Source: Ruminococcus sp.
Lineage (GTDB): Bacteria; Bacillota; Clostridia; Oscillospirales; Ruminococcaceae
Reading direction: 5' to 3'
NCBI GenBank assembly: GCA_024697545.1
Contig: JAILFN010000067.1
Span: 1 to 64,000 of the forward strand
Length of the DNA: 64,000 nt
Positions 54,737 through 63,163 of the stretch are shown piece by piece; within the stretch, counting starts at the first letter, position 1, and the number at the start of each line of letters is the position of its first letter. Both the position numbers and the translations under genes were made by a program. The notes beneath the pieces were generated by a model. The model was not told the DNA's origin and ran no database searches. It was given only the letters and a program-made list of their open reading frames with translations.

Positions 54737-56379
54737 AGGACTTCTACAAGAGATTTGTTAATGAAGAGCTTGACAGCGAGGGAAGGCTAGTTAAATTTGA
54801 GCTGGATCTTCCCGATAACTTCAACTTTTCATACGACGTAGTTGACGGGATGGCAAAGCTCGATCCCGACGGGCTCGCGATACTCTGGGTCGGCGAGAAC
54901 GGCGAGGAAAGGCGCTTCACATACCGTGAGCTGAGCGAGCTTTCAAACCGCGTTGCCAACATGATGACCGGACACGGTGTAAAAAAAGGCGACCTCGTGA
55001 TGGCGGTGCTGAAACGCCACTATGAGTTCTGGCTGCTCGCATACGGTCTTTTCAAGATCGGCGCGGTGCTCGTCCCCGCGACAAATCAGCTCTCGCCCAA
55101 GGACTACGTTTACCGCTTTGAGGCTGCCGATATCAAGTATATCGTCACCACCGCCGAGAACAGCGTTGCGGAAAAGGTGGACAAAGCGCTGAACAAATAT
55201 ACGTCGATGAAAGAAAAATTCATCACCCACGGTCAGCGCGACGGCTGGACCGACTTTATGACAGAGGTCATGAAGTACCCCGCATCGCTCGAAAGAGTTC
55301 CCACCATAAAGACCGAGCCCATGCTCATGTATTTCAGCTCGGGCACAACGGGTCAGCCCAAGATGGTGCTGCACAACCATATGATAGCGGCGGCACACAT
55401 ACTCACGGGCAAGCACTGGCACCATCTTTCCGAGGGTGCGCTTCACCTTACCGTTTCCGAGACAGGCTGGGCTAAGTGTGCATGGGGAAAGATGTTCGGT
55501 CAGTTCGCAGCGGGCGCTACGACATTCATATACGACTTCGACCGCTTCGACCCCGACAAGCTCATGGCTATGATCGAAAAGTATAAGGTAACGAGCTTCT
55601 GCGCTCCGCCTACCATGTATCGCTTCTTCATCAAGGCGGGAATGGAAAAGTATGATCTTTCAAGTATCAAGTACAGCTGCATAGCAGGCGAGGCTCTGAA
55701 TCCCGAGGTGTTCAACCGCTGGTACGAATACACGGGGCTGAAGCTTATGGAAGGCTTCGGACAGACGGAATCCGCCGTGACGGTCGGCAATCTTTACGGC
55801 ATGGAGCCCAAGCCCGGCTCAATGGGCAAGCCCACTCCGCTTTACAATGTAGGGCTCGTTGACGATCTCGGAAGACCCGTAAAGGTCGGCGAGGTCGGCG
55901 AGATAGTTATTTACGGCGAGCAGGGCAAGACCCCGGGTCTGCTGATGGAATACTACCGCAATCCCGCCGAGAACACCCACGCATGGCGCTTCGGATTCTA
56001 CCACACGGGCGACACCGCCTATATGGACGAGGACGGCTACTTCTGGTACGTCGGACGCACCGATGATCTTATCAAGGCTTCGGGCTACCGCATCGGACCC
56101 TTTGAGATAGAGAGCATACTGATGGAGCACCCCGCAGTTATGGAATGTGCCATAACCGCAGCCGACGACCCGATACGCGGCAAGGTGGTCAAGGCTACGA
56201 TAGTCCTCACCAAAGACTACTCGCCCTCAGACGAGCTGGTCAAGGAGCTGCAAAACTATGTAAAAAGCTCCACAGCCCCCTACAAGTACCCCCGCATAAT
56301 TGAGTTCGTAGACGAGCTGCCGAAGACTGTAAGCGGAAAGATACAGCGCGCTCAGATACGCAAAAACGACGCTAAGTAA
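54733..56379 (+). CDS. Acyl-CoA synthetase (AMP-forming, medium-chain type)
   Basis: The 548-residue ANL enzyme has the phosphate loop YFSSGTTGQPK, the adenylation motif MEGFGQTES, the hinge/lid GRTDDLIKASGYRIGPFEIES and the catalytic Lys in KTVSGKIQR. Layout resembles medium-chain acyl-CoA synthetases and related acetyl/propionyl-CoA synthetases, joining a carboxylic acid to CoA with ATP cleavage to AMP. The chain length is not known. It is the last gene of the tgt transcript. Confidence 0.92.
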   Translation: MKDFYKRFVNEELDSEGRLVKFELDLPDNFNFSYDVVDGMAKLDPDGLAILWVGENGEERRFTYRELSELSNRVANMMTGHGVKKGDLVMAVLKRHYEFWLLAYGLFKIGAVLVPATNQLSPKDYVYRFEAADIKYIVTTAENSVAEKVDKALNKYTSMKEKFITHGQRDGWTDFMTEVMKYPASLERVPTIKTEPMLMYFSSGTTGQPKMVLHNHMIAAAHILTGKHWHHLSEGALHLTVSETGWAKCAWGKMFGQFAAGATTFIYDFDRFDPDKLMAMIEKYKVTSFCAPPTMYRFFIKAGMEKYDLSSIKYSCIAGEALNPEVFNRWYEYTGLKLMEGFGQTESAVTVGNLYGMEPKPGSMGKPTPLYNVGLVDDLGRPVKVGEVGEIVIYGEQGKTPGLLMEYYRNPAENTHAWRFGFYHTGDTAYMDEDGYFWYVGRTDDLIKASGYRIGPFEIESILMEHPAVMECAITAADDPIRGKVVKATIVLTKDYSPSDELVKELQNYVKSSTAPYKYPRIIEFVDELPKTVSGKIQRAQIRKNDAK

Positions 56380-56384
56380 ACAAT

Positions 56385-56427
56385 ACGACCGAACAGCACA
56401 TCACGCGGCTGTCCGGTCGTTTTTTTA
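56385..56427 (+). terminator. Terminator after the acyl-CoA synthetase gene
   Basis: ACGACCG-ACAGC pairs with GCTGT-CGGTCGT (one mismatch), followed by eight T residues. Its T-run ends against the stop codon of the convergent FkbM gene. Confidence 0.88.
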
Positions 56428-57486
56428 TACGGCATATATCATCGTATCCCACGCGGGGTAGTATGGCGGCTGACGCAGATAAAGCGTGTAGTCACCGCGT
56501 ATCGAAAGTATCTGCTCGGCAAGGTCGAGGATATCATAGGGGCGGTGGTAAGCCGACACCGCAAGCCTCGGGCGGTATCGGGATATAGTCTCTGCCGAGC
56601 CGTCGAGCGCATGGCTCTCGGCACCCTCGACATCGAATTTTATCACGCTGCACTCGCCGCCGCACAGCACCGAATCCAACGAACGTGCAGCCGTCACCTC
56701 GCCGCCCGCCGATATCTGCGACTGCCTGCCCGCGCTCTGTGAAAACCCGATGTTCCCGTCATGGCTCCATGCACAGGCGTTCACGGCTATCACGTTGTCA
56801 AAGCCCTCCAGCCTTTTGACAAGCTTGCGGAAGGAACGCTTGTCGGGCTCGAAGGCGTAAACGCCGAGGTAATCGGGGCAGAGTTCTGCAAAAAGCTCGC
56901 AGGTGTCGCCGTTGTATGCACCGAGGTCGGCGTAGATATCGTCCTCTCGCGGGGCGATAAGGCGTTTGAAGTCGGCTGTCGGATCGGTGAATACCCGGCC
57001 GAGCCCCGAAAGCTCGCCTGTGAGCTTGTAACGAAGGACAGCATCTAGCACTTCCCTGCTCTGTTCATCGGCAAAGCGTTCACGCACGCGGACATACTGC
57101 TCGTAGCGCTCAAGCAGACCCTTTTTCGAGAACATCTCGCCGCCCGCAACGGGCAGGTCGGGCATAAGCAGGGTGTGCCTTTCCGAAAGCGAATCTATCG
57201 CCGACATGACATCGGGCAAGGAGCTGCCGAACGCGGACACGGCGGTGAACCTCCCGAGCTTTGCTTCAAGCTCCGAAAGTGAGCAGACCTTGTGCCCGCG
57301 GAACTCGCGGTCGCGTACAAACCCGTCGCTTGCGAATATCCCCGCGCACTCTATCCCCCGCAGCTCAAATATATCAAGTATCCTCTCGGCGGCATCGCCC
57401 GTGCCGTAGATGCAGACAGGTCCATCGGCGCGGGCAAGTCGGCTCCACACATCGGGCAGACCGTTTATTTCCTTGTATGTAAGCAT
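56425..57486 (-). CDS. FkbM-family methyltransferase with N-terminal nucleotide-binding domain
   Basis: From the ATG at 57486 (GGAG about 8 nt upstream) the protein has 353 residues. The N-terminal 110 residues look like a small Rossmann domain (CIYGTGDAAERILDIFELRG). The C-terminal part is the FkbM SAM-dependent methyltransferase: DLGAYNGDT, YAFEPDKRSF, IKFDVEGAE and YRPRLAVSAYH. FkbM enzymes O-methylate sugars or natural products. Fusion to the N-terminal domain is often seen in surface polysaccharide loci, but no such locus is here. Confidence 0.88.
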   Translation of the reverse strand: MLTYKEINGLPDVWSRLARADGPVCIYGTGDAAERILDIFELRGIECAGIFASDGFVRDREFRGHKVCSLSELEAKLGRFTAVSAFGSSLPDVMSAIDSLSERHTLLMPDLPVAGGEMFSKKGLLERYEQYVRVRERFADEQSREVLDAVLRYKLTGELSGLGRVFTDPTADFKRLIAPREDDIYADLGAYNGDTCELFAELCPDYLGVYAFEPDKRSFRKLVKRLEGFDNVIAVNACAWSHDGNIGFSQSAGRQSQISAGGEVTAARSLDSVLCGGECSVIKFDVEGAESHALDGSAETISRYRPRLAVSAYHRPYDILDLAEQILSIRGDYTLYLRQPPYYPAWDTMIYAV

Positions 57487-57500
57487 AACATCTCTCCAAA

Positions 57501-57525
57501 GAAAAAGCGGCAACAGGTGCCGCTT
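57501..57525 (-). terminator. Terminator after the 57695 gene and palindromic element
   Basis: AAGCGGCA/TGCCGCTT stem; TTTTTC follows on the minus strand. It lies beyond the palindromic element, so the element is transcribed as a 3' untranslated part of the upstream gene. Confidence 0.65.
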
Positions 57526-57532
57526 ATGTGAT

Positions 57533-57699
57533 CTTATACTAATTCCTAAAAGGTTAGTAGACAAAGATTGGTGCTGACGGCTCAGCAATCAAGGAAAGCG
57601 ACCGCAGTTGGGCTGACGCCCTGCAAGGGAGCTTGACGACGAGTGATGAGCCGTCAGTGTCGAGATTTGTCTGCTGTTCTTTTAGGGATTAGTATTAAG
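57533..57699. repeat. Long palindromic element (MITE-like or structured RNA)
   Basis: Two arms of about 53 nt are inverted copies: TACTAATTCCTAAAAG...AGACAAA...CTGACGGCTCA on the left and the complement of TGAGCCGTCAG...TTTGTCT...CTTTTAGGGATTAGTA on the right. About 40 of 53 positions match. The loop of about 60 nt holds its own GC hairpins (GGGC/GCCC, CCCTGCAAGGG). It lies exactly at the stop codon of the 57695 gene. No transposase is inside. A non-autonomous mobile repeat fits best; a folded 3' UTR RNA is the alternative. Confidence 0.75.
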
Positions 57700-58108
57700 T
57701 ATCGAACTCTCCGTCAAAGTGCTGATCGAACTCTCCGTGATTATCATGCCCGTACATATCTCTGCCGCGGATATTGTACTTGTCGCGGTTCATGTCGATC
57801 TGCTTGTCGAGTATGCTGAGCACGTCGCGGGCGTTCTTGATGGACTTTATCTCCTTGACGGGAGTATCCGTATCGTTGCGGACATGGAGCGTGATGGTCG
57901 CGCAGCCGAACATCCTCTGACCGAGCGGCAGCGAGAGCTTCTTGTCAGTGACCTTATAAAGCTCGAACTCGTCCTCCTCAACGTTCAGGAATCCCTTGCG
58001 GGTTATAAACTTTGTCTCGGTGATGAAATAGCGTGTAAAGGACAACGGGAGTCCGAAAAGGGTACGCTTTTTATCCGTCCAGATGTATTCAAACAGGTCT
58101 TTTTTCAT
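57695..58108 (-). CDS. Bacterial PH-like domain protein
   Basis: The 137-residue protein appears to be one bPH2-like domain (about 5-95: LFGLPLSFTRYFITETKFITRKGFLNVEEDEFELYKVTD, then GCATITLHVRND and IKNARDVLSILD), followed by a hydrophilic tail rich in Asp, His and Gly. No membrane helix. Function unknown. AGGAAG precedes the ATG. The palindromic element begins at its stop codon, so the last residues may have been altered by insertion. Confidence 0.72.
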   Translation of the reverse strand: MKKDLFEYIWTDKKRTLFGLPLSFTRYFITETKFITRKGFLNVEEDEFELYKVTDKKLSLPLGQRMFGCATITLHVRNDTDTPVKEIKSIKNARDVLSILDKQIDMNRDKYNIRGRDMYGHDNHGEFDQHFDGEFDT

Positions 58109-58195
58109 AACGATCTCTTCCTTTCGGGATATTGCCGTAGGCTATACAGTCATTATATCACCATATATCAAAAATGTCAAGTCCCGCCGCGGCAG

Positions 58196-59098
58196 TTATT
58201 GCCCGGCGGTGTGCTTTCTGTTGTAGTCAAACGAAACCAGAGCCGTGGATATGATTATGAGATATCCTATTATGCTGTAAATATCGGGCTTGTCGCCGAA
58301 AAGCAAAAAGCCGATGGCGGTGGTGAAGATAAGCTGCGTGTAATCGTACACCGATATCTCCTTTGCGGGAGCGTAGGTATAGGCGGCGGTTATGGAGAAC
58401 TGTCCGCCCGCGGCTGAAAGCCCTGCGCCGAGCAGTACGAGCACCTGAGTCAGCGTCATCGGGTGATAGTCGAATATCAGAAACGGCAGGAAAAACAGAG
58501 TAGAAAAGCCCGAGAAGAATACGACGATGAACGGACCCTTTTCGCCGTGGCTGCCGCAGTAGCGAACGGCGGTATATGCAGCACCTGCCGAGATGCCGCC
58601 GACCAGCCCTACAAATGCGGGGAAGGAGGAAAGCCCCGAAAAGCTCGGCTTTATGACAAACAGGCTGCCGACGAACGCCGTCAGCACCATCATTCCCTGA
58701 AACACCGTCAGCTTCTCGCTCAGGAACAAAAACGAAAACAGCACCACGAAAAACGGCGACATCTTGTTCAGCATTGAAGCGTCGGAAAGCACGAGATGGT
58801 CTACGGCGTAAAAATTGCAGAGTATGCCGAAAGCGCCAACCGATGAGCGTATGAGCAGGGCGGGCAGGTTCCTTTTATCATGCGGGACGAGCGGTATGCC
58901 CTTCCTTTTCAGTGCCGCCAGTGCAAAGAAAAGCGCCACCAGATTGCGGAAGAACGCCTTCTGCGCCGAGGGCAGATCCCCCGCGAGCCGCACGAAGGTG
59001 CTCATCCATGCAAAGCAGAAGGCGGATATCACGATGCAGACGATCCCCTTTGCGCGGGGCGAAAGCGAAAGCAGCTTTTTTTCTGCCGAACTGTTCAT
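58196..59098 (-). CDS. DMT-superfamily (EamA) transporter
   Basis: The 300-residue protein has ten predicted transmembrane helices in two repeated halves, each an EamA module; the first begins GIVCIVISAFCFAWMSTFVRLAG. Such carriers export amino acids, nucleotides or other metabolites using the ion gradient. The substrate is not evident. The gene overlaps the DUF3783 gene by four bases (ATGA), so the two are coupled. Confidence 0.9.
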   Translation of the reverse strand: MNSSAEKKLLSLSPRAKGIVCIVISAFCFAWMSTFVRLAGDLPSAQKAFFRNLVALFFALAALKRKGIPLVPHDKRNLPALLIRSSVGAFGILCNFYAVDHLVLSDASMLNKMSPFFVVLFSFLFLSEKLTVFQGMMVLTAFVGSLFVIKPSFSGLSSFPAFVGLVGGISAGAAYTAVRYCGSHGEKGPFIVVFFSGFSTLFFLPFLIFDYHPMTLTQVLVLLGAGLSAAGGQFSITAAYTYAPAKEISVYDYTQLIFTTAIGFLLFGDKPDIYSIIGYLIIISTALVSFDYNRKHTAGQ

Positions 59099-59472
59099 CG
59101 GGCTCCGCCCCCGTTCATATATTCATGTTCCTTCCTGAGCTCGGCGATAAGATCATCAAGCTTCCAGCCTATGTTGTGGGCGGTCACTACCGCTTTGAGG
59201 GGGATGCGTACCCCCGAGGTCCTGAGGCTTTCAAGCAGGGCATTCAGCTCCGCGCGGTCAAATCCCGAAAAGATCAGGCATTCCTCGGCGGGAGCAGCAC
59301 CCTCGCCCTTTATGCCGCCGAGCTGCTGCCCGAGCGTCAGCGAGCCGTCCCCCGCTTCAACGATATCGGCGCCGTGGTCGGCAGCGCACTTCCCGACTAT
59401 CTGCAAGCGTTCGCGGGATAAGCCGCAGCAGAGAAGCTTTTTATCTGCGCTGCGGGTAACTCTTGCTTTCAT
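59095..59472 (-). CDS. DUF3783-domain protein
   Basis: The 125-residue protein has the DUF3783 pattern in its second half: CLIFSGFDRAELNALLESLR, then PLKAVVTAHNIGWKLDDLIAELRKEH. Its N-terminus has a Cys pair (LLCCGL). The function of the family is unknown. It starts with an AGGA site about 9 nt upstream and is coupled to the DMT transporter. Confidence 0.82.
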   Translation of the reverse strand: MKARVTRSADKKLLCCGLSRERLQIVGKCAADHGADIVEAGDGSLTLGQQLGGIKGEGAAPAEECLIFSGFDRAELNALLESLRTSGVRIPLKAVVTAHNIGWKLDDLIAELRKEHEYMNGGGAR

Positions 59473-59614
59473 TCATGGTCTTCCTTTCTTTTCAAATACT
59501 TTTCCATGTAGTATTATACACCATACGACAGCAATATGCAAGCAAAAACGGGGCACACAAAAAGAATTTGTAAATTTTGTTTATAATGACTATAAAAGTT
59601 AAATAAATATGTAC

Positions 59615-59643
59615 TTGAAATCATAGTAAAAATGTGTTATAAT
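59615..59643 (+). promoter_or_regulatory. Sigma-A promoter for the cheY/cheX-like operon
   Basis: TTGAAA, 17 bp, TATAAT, about 55 bp before the ATG. GAGGAGG lies just before the start. Confidence 0.8.
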
Positions 59644-59698
59644 TAATTTACATCAGAGTGCCATTATCGCAGGCACGGTAAAAGAGGAGGAACAACCA

Positions 59699-60079
59699 AT
59701 GAAATTAGAGGAAATGTCGGTTCTTGTATGTGACGATTCTATGTTTGCAAGAAAGAGCCTTTGTCTTTATATCACAAGTCTTGGCATAAAAAACGTGTAT
59801 GAAGCTGCTGACGGTCAGCAGGCGATAGATCAGTATTCCGAGCATAAGCCCGATATCGTATTCATGGATATCGTTATGCCCGTTATCACAGGTATAGACG
59901 CACTTACTAAGATCAAGGAGATCGACCCCGACGCTAAGGTCATTATGGCTTCCTCGGTAGGAACTCAGAACCACCTCAAAGCCGCTATAAAGGCAGGAGC
60001 AACGGATTTCCTGCAAAAGCCCATCTCCAACGATCAGGTCAGACAAACGCTTGAAAACGCGGCGAAAGGAGTGATCTGA
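59699..60079 (+). CDS. CheY-like response regulator (receiver only)
   Basis: The 126-residue protein is a single receiver domain: the acidic pair in VCDDS, the phosphorylated Asp in IVFMDIVMP, the Thr/Ser switch position in MASSVG, and the conserved Lys in FLQKPIS. It has no output domain, as in CheY. Its cognate kinase is not in the window. It is followed after two bases by a CheX-like phosphatase candidate, implying that phosphorylation and dephosphorylation are handled by this pair. Confidence 0.93.
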   Translation: MKLEEMSVLVCDDSMFARKSLCLYITSLGIKNVYEAADGQQAIDQYSEHKPDIVFMDIVMPVITGIDALTKIKEIDPDAKVIMASSVGTQNHLKAAIKAGATDFLQKPISNDQVRQTLENAAKGVI

Positions 60080-60081
60080 TC

Positions 60082-60963
60082 ATGTTCTCACAGTTTTTCG
60101 GAGGTTATCTGCTCAATCAGGGTGCGGTAACAAAAGAGCAGCTTGCAAAGGCGCTCGACGAAAAAAAGGTAACAAGAATGAGGCTCGGTGTGCTCGCTAT
60201 CAACGCGGGTCTTATGACTGCCGAGCAGGTCGAGCTCGTGAATGTGACCCAGCAGACCGTCGATAAACGCTTCGGCGACCTCTGCGTTGACATGGGCTAC
60301 CTCAAAACGGAACAGGTAGATGAGCTTCTGAGCAAGCAGCCCACCGATTACCTGCTGCTCGGGCAGACCCTCGTTAACATGGGTGCGCTCAGCAATGCGG
60401 ATTTCGAGAAGTATATCAACGAATACCGCGAGCATAATCAGATAAGCGACGATGATATCTCGGGCGACCGCAGCGACAAGCTCGCTCAGCTCGTCAGTGA
60501 GTTCTATCATTTCAGCACCTCGCAAAACGCAAAGCTTTACACAAAATATGTCACCCTGCTGCTAAAGAGCCTGATACGCTTCGTCGGCGATGACTTTACA
60601 CCGCTCGATGCTTCTCCCGCCAGAGCTTCTTCGGGAGAGCTTACCATCAGGCAGAATATCACAGGTGCATACGAAGGTATCACAGCCATTTCCGCAGGTG
60701 CCGAGGAGTACGCGACCTTCGCCAAGAGATTTGCAAAGGACGCTTATGTCCGCGACCCCGAATTCGATGACGCGAGCGTTGGCGAGTTCCTGAACGTCTG
60801 CAACGGTCTTTACGCCGTCAACGAATCCAACGAGTCGGGCGTTGAGATAAGCCTGACCCCCCTCACTACTGCCAAGAATGAGGACATGAGATTTGATAAG
60901 GAAGTTTTTTCTATCCCCGTACAGTTCACCTTCGGCGAGATAGAATTCCTTGTGGCATTCTGA
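60082..60963 (+). CDS. MshEN-repeat / CheX-like protein
   Basis: The 293-residue protein has two parts. Residues 1-120 hold two or three repeats of the form RLGxLxxxxGxxTxxQ...Q (RLGVLAINAGLMTAEQVELVNVTQ; RFGDLCVDMGYLKTEQ), the pattern of MshEN domains, some of which bind c-di-GMP. Residues 150-293 look like a CheX/CheC-class phosphatase domain with the E-x-x-N active site in VGEFLN and a Pro 22 residues on. It directly follows cheY. It would dephosphorylate CheY-P, perhaps under nucleotide control. No flagellar or chemoreceptor genes are in the window. Confidence 0.75.
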   Translation: MFSQFFGGYLLNQGAVTKEQLAKALDEKKVTRMRLGVLAINAGLMTAEQVELVNVTQQTVDKRFGDLCVDMGYLKTEQVDELLSKQPTDYLLLGQTLVNMGALSNADFEKYINEYREHNQISDDDISGDRSDKLAQLVSEFYHFSTSQNAKLYTKYVTLLLKSLIRFVGDDFTPLDASPARASSGELTIRQNITGAYEGITAISAGAEEYATFAKRFAKDAYVRDPEFDDASVGEFLNVCNGLYAVNESNESGVEISLTPLTTAKNEDMRFDKEVFSIPVQFTFGEIEFLVAF

Positions 60964-61018
60964 TATTACCCGTTCCCCGCTGCGGCGGGGAATTGCGTGT
61001 ATAAACAAAAAGGAGAAT

Positions 61019-62164
61019 ATGGAAAGTATGGTATTTTTAGAGAATTTGAGGTCGGAGCTTGAAAGCTACCGACCCAAGATACAGGAGCTTCACGATGTTT
61101 ATGACATCGAAAACAGCCGCGAACGTATCCTTGAGCTTCAGGAAAGAGCCGCAGAGCCCGGCTTCTGGGACGATCCCGAAAAGAGCCAGCCCGTGCTAAA
61201 GGAGACCCGCACCTTAGAGGGTCAGATCGAGAAGTATGAAAAGATCACTTCTGCCTTTGAAGACATCGAGGTAATGCTCGAAATGGCTGCCGAAGAGGAA
61301 GACTCCGAGGAAATGATCGCCGAGATACAGGAAGAGATCGCGAGCATGGGCGAGAAGATCGAGGAGCTTACCCTCGCTTCCCTGCTGACGGGTCAGTATG
61401 ACAAGTCCAACGCGATAGTCAATTTCCACGCAGGCTCGGGCGGCACCGAGGCTCAGGACTGGGCTGAGATGCTCTTCCGTATGTACACCCGCTGGGGCGA
61501 GGCTCACGGCTTCAAGGTCCAGACTCTTGACTACCTTGAGGGCGGCGACGCGGGTATAAGCTCCGCTTCGATAATCATCGAGGGCGAGAACGCTTACGGC
61601 TATTTAAAGGGCGAATCGGGCGTACACAGACTCGTCCGCGTATCTCCCTTTGACGCACAGGGCAGACGCCACACCTCCTTTGCGGCGGTCGATGTAATGC
61701 CCGAAATGGACGATTCCATCGACATTGAGATAAACGATGCGGACATTGAGATGCAGGTGTTCCGTTCATCTGGCGCGGGCGGTCAGCACATCAACAAGAC
61801 CTCGTCCGCTGTACGTCTGATACACAAGCCGACGGGCATCGTCACCTCCTGCCAGACCCAGCGTTCGCAGTTCCAGAACCGCGATTACGCGATGAAAATG
61901 CTCATCGCAGAGCTGGTGAAGATCAAGGAGCGCGAACACCTTGAGACCATCAACGACATCAAGGGCGTTCAGAAGGAGATCGCATGGGGCTCGCAGATAC
62001 GTTCATATGTATTCATGCCCTACCAGCTCGTAAAGGACACCCGCACGGGCTATGAGACTTCAAACATCAACGCCGTGATGGACGGCGACCTTGACGGCTT
62101 CATCAACGCATATCTGAAATCCCTGTCCCTCGGCACACTCAATGAGGACGAGAGAAGAGAGTAA
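61019..62164 (+). CDS. prfB: Peptide chain release factor 2
   Basis: The 381-residue protein has the GGQ motif (GAGGQHINKTSSAVR), the SPF-type stop codon motif (VSPFD) and the coiled N-terminal domain, matching RF2. It releases peptides at UGA and UAA. The N-terminal region reads in one frame with no internal UGA, so the programmed +1 frameshift used by many prfB genes is absent. The start is either 61019 (AAGGAG very close) or the ATG at 61028, which aligns better with homologues but has a long spacing. Confidence 0.95.
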   Translation: MESMVFLENLRSELESYRPKIQELHDVYDIENSRERILELQERAAEPGFWDDPEKSQPVLKETRTLEGQIEKYEKITSAFEDIEVMLEMAAEEEDSEEMIAEIQEEIASMGEKIEELTLASLLTGQYDKSNAIVNFHAGSGGTEAQDWAEMLFRMYTRWGEAHGFKVQTLDYLEGGDAGISSASIIIEGENAYGYLKGESGVHRLVRVSPFDAQGRRHTSFAAVDVMPEMDDSIDIEINDADIEMQVFRSSGAGGQHINKTSSAVRLIHKPTGIVTSCQTQRSQFQNRDYAMKMLIAELVKIKEREHLETINDIKGVQKEIAWGSQIRSYVFMPYQLVKDTRTGYETSNINAVMDGDLDGFINAYLKSLSLGTLNEDERRE

Positions 62165-62174
62165 TAACAGCAAC

Positions 62175-62206
62175 AAGGGCTGCTGCACCAACGTGCGGCA
62201 GCCCTT
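62175..62206. terminator. Shared terminator between prfB and the histidine kinase gene
   Basis: AAGGGCTGC/GCAGCCCTT stem with an inner TGC/GCA pair. The plus side continues ATATTTAT, the minus side TGTTGCTGTT. T-runs are weak; its position between convergent genes supports it. Confidence 0.65.
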
Positions 62207-62210
62207 ATAT

Positions 62211-63095
62211 TTATCCTTTCAGCATCACCGTCACCGCAAAGCGTCCGCCGCTCAACTCGGCTGAGATCTCACCGCCCAGCATCTCGGTGAACTGCTTGGC
62301 TATCGCAAGCCCCAGACCCGTGTTGCCTTTAGTTCTCGAGATATCCTTTGTGTAAAATTCATCGAAAACGTGGTCGATGTCTATATCTTCCGATACCACC
62401 CCGTTTTCAAACCGAACGGATATGCCGTCATTTTCCGATACGCTGACTTCAAGGTCGCCCATGCCGTGCTTGTAGGAATTGCTTATCAGATTGTCGAATA
62501 TCCTCACGAGCATATTGCGGTTTGAGTTTATCATAAGACGGCTCTTGCCGCAGCTCAGCATTATCTGCCTGCCGCGGGCGCTGTAATCATCGTAGTAATG
62601 CACTATCGACTCTTCGAGCAGCGATATCAGATTGAGTTCGGTCATCTCGGGCGCTTTGCCGCTTGAAATGGTCTTCGAGAACTCAAAGAACGAGTCGATA
62701 AGCTCCTCGAGAATCAGCAGGCGGTCCTCGATTATTTTCAGCTCCCGAGCCTTTTCCTCCTCTGAGATATCAGAGTTCTGCAAGATGTTGATATACCCCA
62801 CAGCCGAAGTCAGCGGCGTCCTCAGGTCGTGAGAGATGTTGGTCATCATCTTCTCTAAGTCGTGGTTCTTTCGCGCATATTCTATGCGGTCGCTGCGAAT
62901 GTATCCAAGCAGCCCGTTGATCTCATCTATCAGCCTGACGGCAGTGCCGTTTACAGAATGTACCACACCGTTTGTGTCCTTTTCCTTCAGCTCGCTTATC
63001 TGCTTCGCGGCACTTTCCATCTCCTGTCGCTGCAATATCACTGCCGTAAGCAGCACCGCGGCTGCTATCGAAAGCAAAATGACGGCTGCGATCAT
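62211..63095 (-). CDS. Sensor histidine kinase
   Basis: The 294-residue kinase has a single N-terminal transmembrane helix and almost no extracellular part. It then has a HisKA domain with H-box SHDLRTPLTSAVGY and a HATPase domain with N-box NLISNSYKHG and G-box TKGNTGLGLAIAK. Such short kinases commonly sit with an ABC transporter and a response regulator that respond to antimicrobial peptides (lantibiotic type). The ABC genes are upstream; the response regulator is presumably beyond the window edge. Confidence 0.92.
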   Translation of the reverse strand: MIAAVILLSIAAAVLLTAVILQRQEMESAAKQISELKEKDTNGVVHSVNGTAVRLIDEINGLLGYIRSDRIEYARKNHDLEKMMTNISHDLRTPLTSAVGYINILQNSDISEEEKARELKIIEDRLLILEELIDSFFEFSKTISSGKAPEMTELNLISLLEESIVHYYDDYSARGRQIMLSCGKSRLMINSNRNMLVRIFDNLISNSYKHGMGDLEVSVSENDGISVRFENGVVSEDIDIDHVFDEFYTKDISRTKGNTGLGLAIAKQFTEMLGGEISAELSGGRFAVTVMLKG

Positions 63096-63163
63096 AATAT
63101 CTCACCTCTTTTATCAAACAACGATACCGCACCGAGACTGCTCCGTGCGGTATGTTTTATATA

